Origin: CAYZIC01 sp964478335
Lineage (GTDB): Bacteria; Verrucomicrobiota; Kiritimatiellia; RFP12; DVOR01
Length of the DNA stretch: 56,909 nt
Reading direction: 5' to 3'
NCBI GenBank assembly: GCA_964478335.1
Contig: CAYZIC010000004.1
Location: forward strand, 1 to 56,909
Shown: piece by piece, positions 50,714 through 56,909 of the stretch
Layout of the letters: each line of letters starts with the position of its first letter
Position numbering within the stretch: position 1 is the stretch's first letter
The notes under the pieces: generated by a model
The model's database searches: none
The model's input: only the letters and a program-made list of their open reading frames with translations
What the model was told of the DNA's origin: nothing
Position numbers and translations under genes: made by a program

Positions 50714-51397
50714 TTACTTACTCTCCTCTAAATAGTAGATGGCGAGTCTAAAGGTGAAGTCCATGGTTTGGCGATCTTTAGCGGGGACGAGTTTCATTTG
50801 GGTCAGCTCAATGCGCCAGGGCAACCGCTTTACCAGCTCAATGAAGACTTGGATTTGTCGATAGCTGCCACGCACGACATAGTCGTGATGCCAAACAGAG
50901 AGCGGGCCATGCTTGACCGGTGGCGGCGTTTTCACGACGCGGGCAGAGCGTCCCGACTTCTTGGCCTGCTCTTGGGCAATGCGCACTGGATCATAGAGCG
51001 TCTCGGAGAGCAGCGCCATTTGGCTAACCTTGAGAGCGGACTGCAGGTCTGAGAGCACGGTCAAATGGTGCTTAGGGTTGAGGACTTCGGCGCTTTGACG
51101 ATACGCGTCGACACGCTTTTGCCAGCTCTCAATTGAGCCTTGGAGACGCTCGGTGCGACCAAGGGCCATGATGATCTCTTCGTCTTTGGCGGGATCGAGG
51201 TTTTCGGGGACTTCGAGGCCTTTTTGCAAACGCGCCAGGTCGGCGTTGAGGGGTTTGATGACGTGCTTAACCATCATGAGGGCGAGGATGAGGCTGACCG
51301 ATGCGCCCAACGCCAAGCGTCCATAAAAGGGCACCTTGGCCCAACCAGAGGTTAATTCGTGGCCCCAAATGCGGAGCTGTCTTTTTGCGGTATGCAT
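50714..51397 (-). CDS. PilO/GspM-like inner-membrane protein
   Basis: One transmembrane helix (residues 29-46, LALGASVSLILALMMVKH) follows a short basic cytosolic end. A coiled-coil stretch (LNADLARLQKGLEV...ERLQGSIESWQKRVDAYRQ) and a small periplasmic domain with VWHHDYVVRGSYRQIQVFIELVKRLPWRIELTQMKL follow; the last pattern (GSYRQIQVFIELVKRLPW) is PilO-like. It probably pairs with the preceding GspL/PilMN-like protein. It lies 1 base from both neighbours. Sequence identity to named PilO proteins would be low. Confidence 0.7.
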   Translation of the reverse strand: MHTAKRQLRIWGHELTSGWAKVPFYGRLALGASVSLILALMMVKHVIKPLNADLARLQKGLEVPENLDPAKDEEIIMALGRTERLQGSIESWQKRVDAYRQSAEVLNPKHHLTVLSDLQSALKVSQMALLSETLYDPVRIAQEQAKKSGRSARVVKTPPPVKHGPLSVWHHDYVVRGSYRQIQVFIELVKRLPWRIELTQMKLVPAKDRQTMDFTFRLAIYYLEESK

Positions 51398-51398
51398 A

Positions 51399-52754
51399 TT
51401 ACTTCACCTCCAAGATGAAATCGGTTAAGGTGGGGTCATCTGGGTTGGGCTTAGCGACCAAAGGGACGACCTTCTTGTGTGTGGTGTGAATGGCCTCTTG
51501 GAGCTGTTGGGCAAAGGGGCTGACCTCTTGCGCCCACCGCGTCTGTCCGTGAATGACAAGGCGGTCGGTCAATTGCTCAATCTTAGTCACAGTCGAGAAT
51601 TTAGGCGTCGTCTTGGAGAGGGCATGGTAAATGGCATCAAAGCTCCCTGTCAATGGTGCGGGGCTCGATTGCAAGAGGGTGTAAAGGTTACGCAGGTGGT
51701 TGAGCTTAGCGGTCGCGGCCTTTAAGCCGTCGGAGGCGCGTTTTTGTTCGGACTCGAGGGTGCTGATCGATGTGCGCAACGCCGTGAGGCGATTCTTTTC
51801 TAGCGTCTTGATCGACCACATCGCACCCAAGATACCAGCAGTCAAGACAATCAATGCCACGCACAAGATCGAGCCGATGTACTTGTCGTCTTTGGGCGGT
51901 GGGGGCAAAATTGCAAAGCCGAGTGGATCCTCTAGCATATAGGGCGAGGCATTGGCGACAATGTCAAAGCAAGTCAACCTAAAATTCGGCTTGTCGATCG
52001 TCGTAATCGACAGCTCTGGATCAAGCCCCTGGAGCCAAAGTTGATAGTGCGGCAAGGAATTCGCCGGACAGGTAAGCACGAGGCCTTTGTGCAAGTAGGT
52101 GCGCAAACGGCGCTCCGCACGGCGGTCTTGCTCGGGGTCTTCCTCGGCAAAGGTAATGGGCAGGTCGCGATAGGAGACGAGCGATTCGCCCTCAGCTCGA
52201 CCAATGACATAAGAGCGCTTAAGGCCAATGGACAGGAGTGCATGGTCTGCTGGCAACTGGTGAAGCGCAGCATAGGCCAGCAAAAGGGAGAGCTGCGAGG
52301 TGACCCCCTCGAACCGCAAACCGTGGTGTTCGCAGCTCTCCGTATAGGCCAAGATCATCTGCCGGTCAAATATTGCGCCGACGAGATGATTCTCCGCATC
52401 GCCCATGCCCAAGCGATTGACGCTGGCCATGGCCGTGGCAATGGAGTCGGTATCGCAGTCTTGCTTAATGGCAGCAGCCTCATTGAGCTGTTGGTGCAGG
52501 GTAGCGGGATCGAGATAAACGGGTTGAGCGGTGGGCAATTCGAGGGTTTCGAGCTCAGCAGGCACGACCACACGCACTTGCAATGCGCCATGGGTGTCGC
52601 CCCATTCGAGTAAGCTCTCGGGAAGAATTTCGACATGCGGGTCGTCGAGTTGCGTTTGTTGCCAGCTCGACTGGTGATAGAGGCCTGCATACCACGTCTT
52701 GCCATCATGGATCAAAACGAGTGTCTTGGCCTGTTTTTTACTATGGGGTGCCAT
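51399..52754 (-). CDS. PilM-PilN / GspL-like inner-membrane protein
   Basis: The cytosolic part (residues 1-295) looks like a degenerate actin-like PilM/GspL domain. One transmembrane helix (GSILCVALIVLTAGILGAMW, about 298-318) leads to a coiled coil (LEKNRLTALRTSISTLESEQKRASDGLKA split as TALRTSISTLESEQK) and a PilN-like ferredoxin fold (LVIHGQTRWAQEVSPFAQQL). So PilM and PilN functions are joined in one chain, as in GspL. It starts at ATG 52754 with GGGAG upstream, giving 451 residues. Confidence 0.7.
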   Translation of the reverse strand: MAPHSKKQAKTLVLIHDGKTWYAGLYHQSSWQQTQLDDPHVEILPESLLEWGDTHGALQVRVVVPAELETLELPTAQPVYLDPATLHQQLNEAAAIKQDCDTDSIATAMASVNRLGMGDAENHLVGAIFDRQMILAYTESCEHHGLRFEGVTSQLSLLLAYAALHQLPADHALLSIGLKRSYVIGRAEGESLVSYRDLPITFAEEDPEQDRRAERRLRTYLHKGLVLTCPANSLPHYQLWLQGLDPELSITTIDKPNFRLTCFDIVANASPYMLEDPLGFAILPPPPKDDKYIGSILCVALIVLTAGILGAMWSIKTLEKNRLTALRTSISTLESEQKRASDGLKAATAKLNHLRNLYTLLQSSPAPLTGSFDAIYHALSKTTPKFSTVTKIEQLTDRLVIHGQTRWAQEVSPFAQQLQEAIHTTHKKVVPLVAKPNPDDPTLTDFILEVK

Positions 52755-52774
52755 ATGGATCAATCTCCCTTATC

Positions 52775-54061
52775 TTACTTTACAATGACGGTTGTGCCGC
52801 GGGCGGCAGTGGCTCTGCTAATCGTTACACGGATCGGTCCCGCTTGCTTGCTACCATCGGTGGTGTAGACCCAGAGGAGGCGTTCGCCAACGGGCACATC
52901 CTTAAAGGTAACGGTAGTCCCTGATGGGCCATCGCGGCCAATGCCCGCCAGGCTCACGGGGGTAGAGAGCTCAATGGGAAAGGCCTTGACAATCTCAGCA
53001 TCTGTAGCCGTGCTACGTTGACCAATCCGCAAACGATACCCCAAGGTGCCGCTCTGCTTGTAGAGGGTGCGTTCGCAGAGGTCTGGGGACTGGCCAGGGA
53101 TGCAATAGGGATGATAGAGGTGAATGACCACATCGTCAGTCACAGGAGCCCCACCCTCGCCCGTGGTCACCGTCACCGGCCAATCCACGGCCACCAATTC
53201 AGGATCAAAGACAAAGAGCTGATTGCGCAGATTCAAGTCGGCGGCCTTGTCGGCGTCACTGGCTGCATCATCGATATTGAGAGAATAACACGCCCGTATC
53301 TGTTGCCGCGAATCAAAAGTTATTTCCGAACCCTCGTGGCGAACGTCGCTGAGCCAGCCGCCCCATACGTCGGATTGGATTTCGAGCTGGGTGAGGCGTT
53401 CGAATGATGCCACCTGCGTCACAAAGGGCTTACCAGAGTGAGTGCCTGCGCTAAAGGTCGTCTTGTCATTGAGATACCACGTATTGCCAAAGCCATCATA
53501 GGTCGAGGTGATACCCTTGTCAAAGTCAAAGGGCTGCGACGACTCGACATAAGGCCCCGCCCAACCCGCTTGCAGCGAGATCGTCGTGGGCGCACCATTT
53601 GGCAAGGTCACGCCCGTTAGAGCCTTGGGCTCAATCGAGGCCACGCGGCTAGTCAATTGGTTGCGGTGGGCTAGGCCCGTATTGTACAATTCGCTCAAAT
53701 AGGGCTGGCGTACCTTTTGGTAAGGATCTTGATCAATGTCATCCATCACCATGGGATAGCGCCCCATGTCATTGACAAAACGGCTCGGTTCGGAGGCGGT
53801 GCCAGCGACAGCCCGCTGAAAGATCTCGCCACGGCGCTGGGTCTCTTCCCACATATGGTGCTGGCCGTTTTCACTCGTATGCACCAACACCAACGACGCC
53901 ACCGCAGCCAAAATCGTCAAGGTAATGAGCAGCTCAATGAGCGAAAAGCCCGAGCGGCATGCGGCCTCTTGGGAGTTGGGAGATGGGAAATGGGGGAGGA
54001 GGCTACGCCTCCTAGTGCCAGTTCCAGTTTCGAGTTCCAGAGTTTGGATTGGGGGTTGCAT
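52775..54061 (-). CDS. Large pseudopilin with repeat-encoded leader
   Basis: The product has 428 residues. The prepilin motif G38|FSLIELL is followed by the hydrophobic helix TLTILAAVASLVLVHTS. The rest is a large exported domain with WYLNDKTTF and a beta-rich C-terminal part (GPSGTTVTFKDVPVGERLLW) that resembles a surface domain. The leader before the cleavage site is 38 residues and mostly translated repeat (TLELETGTGTRRRSLL). Normal leaders are 5-25 residues. The ATG itself lies at the start of repeat DNA and a CCTTTAA heptad array. No ribosome-binding site is obvious. Confidence 0.75.
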   Translation of the reverse strand: MQPPIQTLELETGTGTRRRSLLPHFPSPNSQEAACRSGFSLIELLITLTILAAVASLVLVHTSENGQHHMWEETQRRGEIFQRAVAGTASEPSRFVNDMGRYPMVMDDIDQDPYQKVRQPYLSELYNTGLAHRNQLTSRVASIEPKALTGVTLPNGAPTTISLQAGWAGPYVESSQPFDFDKGITSTYDGFGNTWYLNDKTTFSAGTHSGKPFVTQVASFERLTQLEIQSDVWGGWLSDVRHEGSEITFDSRQQIRACYSLNIDDAASDADKAADLNLRNQLFVFDPELVAVDWPVTVTTGEGGAPVTDDVVIHLYHPYCIPGQSPDLCERTLYKQSGTLGYRLRIGQRSTATDAEIVKAFPIELSTPVSLAGIGRDGPSGTTVTFKDVPVGERLLWVYTTDGSKQAGPIRVTISRATAARGTTVIVK

Positions 54062-54112
54062 CAGGTCGTTAGAGGTTAGAGGTTAAAGGTTAAAGGTTAA
54101 AGGTTAGAGGCG
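53960..54112. repeat. Composite repeat covering the start of the 428-residue pseudopilin gene
   Basis: GCGGCCTCTTGGGAG, GGGAGAT/GGGAAAT heptads, GGAGGAGGCTACGCCTCC, TTCCAG runs and TTTGGATTGGGGG, then a GGTTAAA heptad array (54067-54110). The coding part gives the leader peptide, and the heptads lie just before the ATG. Confidence 0.9.
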
Positions 54113-54154
54113 CTATCAGTGAGCAAATCCTAAATTCTAGGAGCCGCAGCCGCC

Positions 54155-55081
54155 TCAGTTGATGAGGGGAAAAACTTGATCGTCAAAGATCGGCGTGCCC
54201 TTGTCATCTCGCTTGGCCGATTCTTCGCGGAGCTTGGCTTCGCTGATGTACCCCCAAGCATCGACCCAACCCGTATCAGCGTAATCTAAGCTCAAGCTGG
54301 TGGACAATTCATGGGGCAAGTCCAATTTGCCATTGGGACCGACAAAGACCAGGGAGAGACGCCACGGTGAGGGTGCCGTATTGCCACCAGTCCCCGTTTT
54401 GCGGCTGGCAATGATGCGGTAATAACGCCCCAGCTGCGGACGATTGGCATCATAATAGGGATCAAAAACAACAGGGAGGGGCTGAGCATCTTGGCTAGGA
54501 GTCAGCTTACCCGAGACCTCTTGCCCTCCCTGTGTCAAATCAAAGCAATGCACCTTGGCGCCATCAGGCAGCCCACGCGCCTCGGGGACTAAATAGGGGC
54601 CCGCCCAACCAATTGTGGGATGCGAGACGCCGCGTACTTGGCGAATCACCCGATGCCACGCTGGTGCGTGACCGCCAATTGGCGTGCGCACACTGTAGGA
54701 GCTATTTTGCGGTTCGGTTGCATAGACCAAAGGATACAAGCCCATGAGCGCCAAATAGGGATACTGGTGGTTGCTCGGGGCACAATCTGATAAAAAGGAT
54801 AAATAGGCCGATTCGATACGGCGCGCTTCAGCGATCACCAATTTGCTATTCACAGCCTTGGGACCGACATCATTAAACTGCGGCAAGACGATCGCCACCA
54901 ATGCCGCCAGGATCGTCACCACGATCATCAGCTCAATCAAAGAGAATCCCCAACGGCCTGCGGCCTCTTGGGAGAGGAGGCTACGCCTCCTAGTTCCAGT
55001 TCCAGTTTCGAGTTCCAGTGTTGGGTGCCTGATGCTTGGTGCTTGGTGCGTGAGCGTAGCGAAGTGCTTGTAACTGTTCAT
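54155..55081 (-). CDS. Large pseudopilin with repeat-encoded leader
   Basis: The product has 308 residues. Prepilin motif G45|FSLIELMIVVTILAALVAIVLPQF is a textbook type IV pilin N-terminus (cleavage before F46, E50 in place). The C-terminal domain is unusual for a pilin: about 240 residues with HPTIGWAGPYLVPEARG, VFDPYYDANRPQLGRYYRI and SLVFVGPNGKLDLP. The 45-residue leader is translated repeat (QAPSIRHPTLELETGTGTRRRSLL split as LELETGTGTRRRSLL), almost the same as in the other pseudopilin. No start codon lies closer to the motif. Confidence 0.78.
   Translation of the reverse strand: MNSYKHFATLTHQAPSIRHPTLELETGTGTRRRSLLSQEAAGRWGFSLIELMIVVTILAALVAIVLPQFNDVGPKAVNSKLVIAEARRIESAYLSFLSDCAPSNHQYPYLALMGLYPLVYATEPQNSSYSVRTPIGGHAPAWHRVIRQVRGVSHPTIGWAGPYLVPEARGLPDGAKVHCFDLTQGGQEVSGKLTPSQDAQPLPVVFDPYYDANRPQLGRYYRIIASRKTGTGGNTAPSPWRLSLVFVGPNGKLDLPHELSTSLSLDYADTGWVDAWGYISEAKLREESAKRDDKGTPIFDDQVFPLIN
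54951..55075. repeat. Composite repeat covering the start of the 308-residue pseudopilin gene
   Basis: CGGCCTGCGGCCTCTTGGGAG, GGAGGCTACGCCTCC, TTCCAG runs, then GGGTGCCTGATGCTTGGTGCTTGGTGCGTGAGCGTAGCGAAGTGC (7-bp steps). The order matches 49104-49244 and 44345-44477. It is translated in frame as the pseudopilin leader. Confidence 0.9.
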
Positions 55082-55430
55082 TGTGCCCCTATCCCATAGT
55101 CCAAATTCTATTCGCGAGCATGCCTTGTATTCCTGACTCTTAAGCGGCTAGGAGGCGCAGCCTCAGTTACACGAGCTTTGCTCGTTCCCGCACAGGCGCA
55201 GCCTGTTCCATTGATTTTTTTGAGGAGCGGGTGCCTTGCTCAGTTTGCTCGTTCCCGCACCGCTGTAGGCGGTTCCCGCACACGGCGCAGCCGTAAAAAG
55301 ACCCCTACCCACCTATCATTTTGAGGTTTATTAATGGATGAACGGTGAATAGGGGTCGAGGTATGGATGTGTTTTGTTTGTTTGTAACAGGATGTGCGAG
55401 CCTAGAGGATCCCTAGGCCCGCGAGAATCA
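55082..55430. other. Spacer of about 350 bases with repeats and a terminator
   Basis: It holds GGAGGCGCAGCCTC, ACGAGCTTTGCTCGTTCCCGCAC, GGCGCAGCCTGTTCC and CACGGCGCAGCCG words (55140-55293) and the terminator of the major pilin gene. No gene is seen. Confidence 0.65.
55295..55357 (-). terminator. Terminator downstream of the major prepilin gene
   Basis: On the minus strand, GACCCCTA-TT-CACC ... GGTG-GG-TAGGGGTC then TTTTT. A long AT-rich loop separates the arms. The hairpin would end the highly expressed pilin message before the next genes, allowing only partial read-through. Confidence 0.7.
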
Positions 55431-56345
55431 TTAAGGATTCAAAGAGCCGCCCTCGGGGCAAACGGTGCCGAGCAACTTAGCAGGCGTGCCGTCGTTGAAG
55501 ACCTTAAAGATGCACATGTAGTAACGGAACTCCGCGCCACCTTCGAGCCAAGGGCAAGCGCCCTCTTGAGCGACACCAACCTTGGAGGCATTGGGCACGC
55601 CATCGATGTAGTAGTGCTCCCAGTCGACAGTCGGTGCAGCAAAGAGAGGCACCACGATGCCATTTTTATCACCCCAGCCAGTATCCGCAGCCGTAGCATC
55701 GAGCGTCATGTCGTCAGCATTGGCATATTGATAAGCATAGAGCGGGATGCCATTGATCGAGATCGGAGCAGAGGCGGTATCAAGCTTGTCGGTAGCCTTA
55801 CCAGTAGCATCCGTTTCCCACGCTTCATACCAGTTGCCCGTGATCGAGTTGACGTAGCCAGAATCCGCAGCGACCTTGACCTTTTCCATCTTCAATGGAT
55901 CAGCAGCATCTTGGCTAAAGCCACCATAGGCCAAGTTGATCATACCAGCAGCACGAAGCGATTCGGCTTGCTCAGCGGTGAGCTTAACCTGAGTTGTGCT
56001 TACCTTGTCGGCCTTGTCTTTACCCTCGCCCAAGTTAATGGCAGTAAAGGAGGGGATCTTAGCGCCCTTTTCAGCACCAGCAGTGCCAAAGCCCATCAAG
56101 TCCTCAGCGGTAGAGAGTCCCAAACCGGTGTGCAAGCCAGCAGGATAGACGCTGTTGAGAGATTGGAAGCTATTGAGCTGACGGAGCGTGGCATAGTTGG
56201 ATGCATCGCAACCTGTATCCTTAGCGTCGGTTTCCACGTTGCTAAATTGAGGGATCAAGATTGCGGTAAGTGCGCCGAGAATCACCACAACGATCATCAA
56301 TTCGATCAAGGAGAAACCAGCTTTAGCAGATTTGGACAGATTCAT
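55431..56345 (-). CDS. Type IV prepilin / major pseudopilin (GspG/PilA-like)
   Basis: The leader has 10 residues (MNLSKSAKAG) and the mature protein starts FSLIELMIVVVILGALTAILIPQF, with the conserved glutamate at mature position 5. The mature domain is about 294 residues, roughly twice a usual PilA or GspG. It carries several cysteines (TGCDASNY, EGACPWLEG, RYYMCIF, GTVCPEGG) that may form disulfides. Alone among the three pilin-like genes it has a normal leader, its own terminator and no repeat in its start. It is probably the main structural subunit. Confidence 0.88.
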   Translation of the reverse strand: MNLSKSAKAGFSLIELMIVVVILGALTAILIPQFSNVETDAKDTGCDASNYATLRQLNSFQSLNSVYPAGLHTGLGLSTAEDLMGFGTAGAEKGAKIPSFTAINLGEGKDKADKVSTTQVKLTAEQAESLRAAGMINLAYGGFSQDAADPLKMEKVKVAADSGYVNSITGNWYEAWETDATGKATDKLDTASAPISINGIPLYAYQYANADDMTLDATAADTGWGDKNGIVVPLFAAPTVDWEHYYIDGVPNASKVGVAQEGACPWLEGGAEFRYYMCIFKVFNDGTPAKLLGTVCPEGGSLNP

Positions 56346-56481
56346 GTGAAAAGTACCTTTCGGATTTGTTGAGGATTAGAGAATCGTTTTGAAGCAATCT
56401 AATGATTAGTTTTCTAGGCATATCTGGCGCACCCAGAATCAAAAACCAATCAAGCGTGAGGGTGATGAGGAGAAAAACACC

Positions 56482-56706
56482 CTACACCGACTTGTTGGCG
56501 CCTAGCGAAACCGCCGAATCTTTACGAGGATCATCCTGCCAAGGTACGACAAACCGAAATTCACGCCCCGAGCGGACCAAGATTTCCTTGGTGCCATGCT
56601 TGTAGATGCGCATTTCAACTTCGAGCTTACCACAGCCATCATGGCTAAAGAGCTCTTTGTATAATTCGGCTATCTTACCGACAACTTGTTGATTCGTTTG
56701 ATTCAT
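56482..56706 (-). CDS. Small conserved-looking protein of unknown function
   Basis: The start is ATG 56706 (74 residues), with AGGAACGC as ribosome-binding site. An in-frame reading to 56763 begins without a good site. The sequence alternates helix (VVGKIAELYKELFSH) and strands (KLEVEMRIYKHGTKEILVRS, REFRFVVPW), so it looks like a real small alpha/beta domain. I recognise no family. It is just upstream of the prepilin gene on the same strand, with a gap of about 135 bases. Confidence 0.6.
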   Translation of the reverse strand: MNQTNQQVVGKIAELYKELFSHDGCGKLEVEMRIYKHGTKEILVRSGREFRFVVPWQDDPRKDSAVSLGANKSV

Positions 56707-56743
56707 TGCGTTCCTAACTAGTCTGCTTTCAAAAACTGGGCGT

Positions 56744-56773
56744 AAGTTAGCACAAACAAACACTAAAAGTCAA
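56744..56773 (-). promoter_or_regulatory. Candidate promoter of the 74-residue protein gene
   Basis: On the minus strand, TTGACT (56773-56768), 18 bp and TAACTT (56749-56744), with TGTGC just before the -10. Moderate match in an AT-rich region. Confidence 0.4.
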
Positions 56774-56865
56774 CGCAAAAGTTAACAAAAGTGAAGAAAC
56801 TTCCCCGAGATCTAGATGGATACAATGACATATCACATAAATAAAGTTTACGAAAACTAAGAAAG

Positions 56866-56909
56866 CCCCCCCCCCATGGGGGAGGAGGCTACGCCTCCTA
56901 GTTCCAGTT
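56866..56909. repeat. Composite repeat cut by the window edge
   Basis: A C run, GGGGGAGGAGGCTACGCCTCC and TTCCAGTT. This is the start of the same composite repeat found at 44345, 49104, 53960 and 54951. Confidence 0.85.

Noticed and set aside
461..54112. CRISPR arrays among the tandem repeats
   Set aside because: The repeat units are 7 or 15 bp with no spacers between them, and no cas genes are present.

Overview
The window is bacterial chromosomal DNA of moderate GC content with densely packed genes on both strands. No plasmid, phage, insertion-sequence, CRISPR, tRNA or rRNA feature is visible. Several genes suggest a Gram-negative member of the PVC superphylum, perhaps Kiritimatiellota, Lentisphaerota or Verrucomicrobiota: a secreted HzsA-like/di-heme/SUMF1 fusion, a GHL10-type glycosidase with a CBM9-like domain, very large pseudopilins and a lipoprotein outer-membrane efflux factor. 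That placement is an inference from gene content, not from a marker-gene tree.

Layout. 1-570: repeat-rich edge with the possible 3' end of a cut gene and a good promoter. 573-6873 (+): phosphomannomutase and GDP-mannose pyrophosphorylase, pyrimidine salvage (pyrimidine-nucleoside phosphorylase, cytidine deaminase), TrmO, a flavodoxin-fold reductase and a sugar-phosphate transferase. 6866-9467 (-): GHL10-like secreted glycosidase and a SpoU/TrmH methyltransferase. 9545-14818 (+): SurA-like chaperone, RsmA and the 1110-residue HzsA-like/SUMF1 protein behind its own consensus promoter. 15062-20069 (+): NERD protein, Prc-type protease with an ExbD-like insertion, and Dxs. 20495-24785 (-): PolA, HAD phosphatase and a NYN-domain protein with two zinc ribbons. 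25646-32515 (-): a housekeeping run read as dnaX-ybaB-recR-thioesterase-yggS-HemC/CobA/HemD fusion-mnmE. Then come htpG, a formate/nitrite-type channel and rplU-rpmA-obgE-rpmB. 37931-44292 (-): a heavy-metal RND efflux set with histidine-rich parts. 44473-56345 (-): a type IV pilus/type II secretion-like machine (three pseudopilins, GspL/PilM-N-like, PilO-like, GspE, GspF, a PilP-like protein, secretin, PilT). A small unknown gene closes the window.

The most unusual property is a dispersed family of short repeats in the intergenic spaces. Many are degenerate heptanucleotide tandem arrays (units such as TCAACTG, CAAATCC, CCTTTAA, GTGAACA, GCTTGAT). Others are GC-rich palindromic words (a GGAGGCTACGCCTCC core followed by TTCCAG runs; GGCGAGCTTGCGAGCC). 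They sit against promoters and ribosome-binding sites, supply stop codons to several genes, and are translated in frame as leaders, linkers and tails of envelope proteins. The other notable points are a HemC-CobA-HemD fusion lacking the HemC cofactor-binding domain, an ExbD/TolR-like domain inside a tail-specific protease, an L27 without the usual N-terminal arm, a NYN protein with altered acidic residues and duplicated zinc ribbons, and a pentapeptide His-repeat array in a metal-efflux adaptor.
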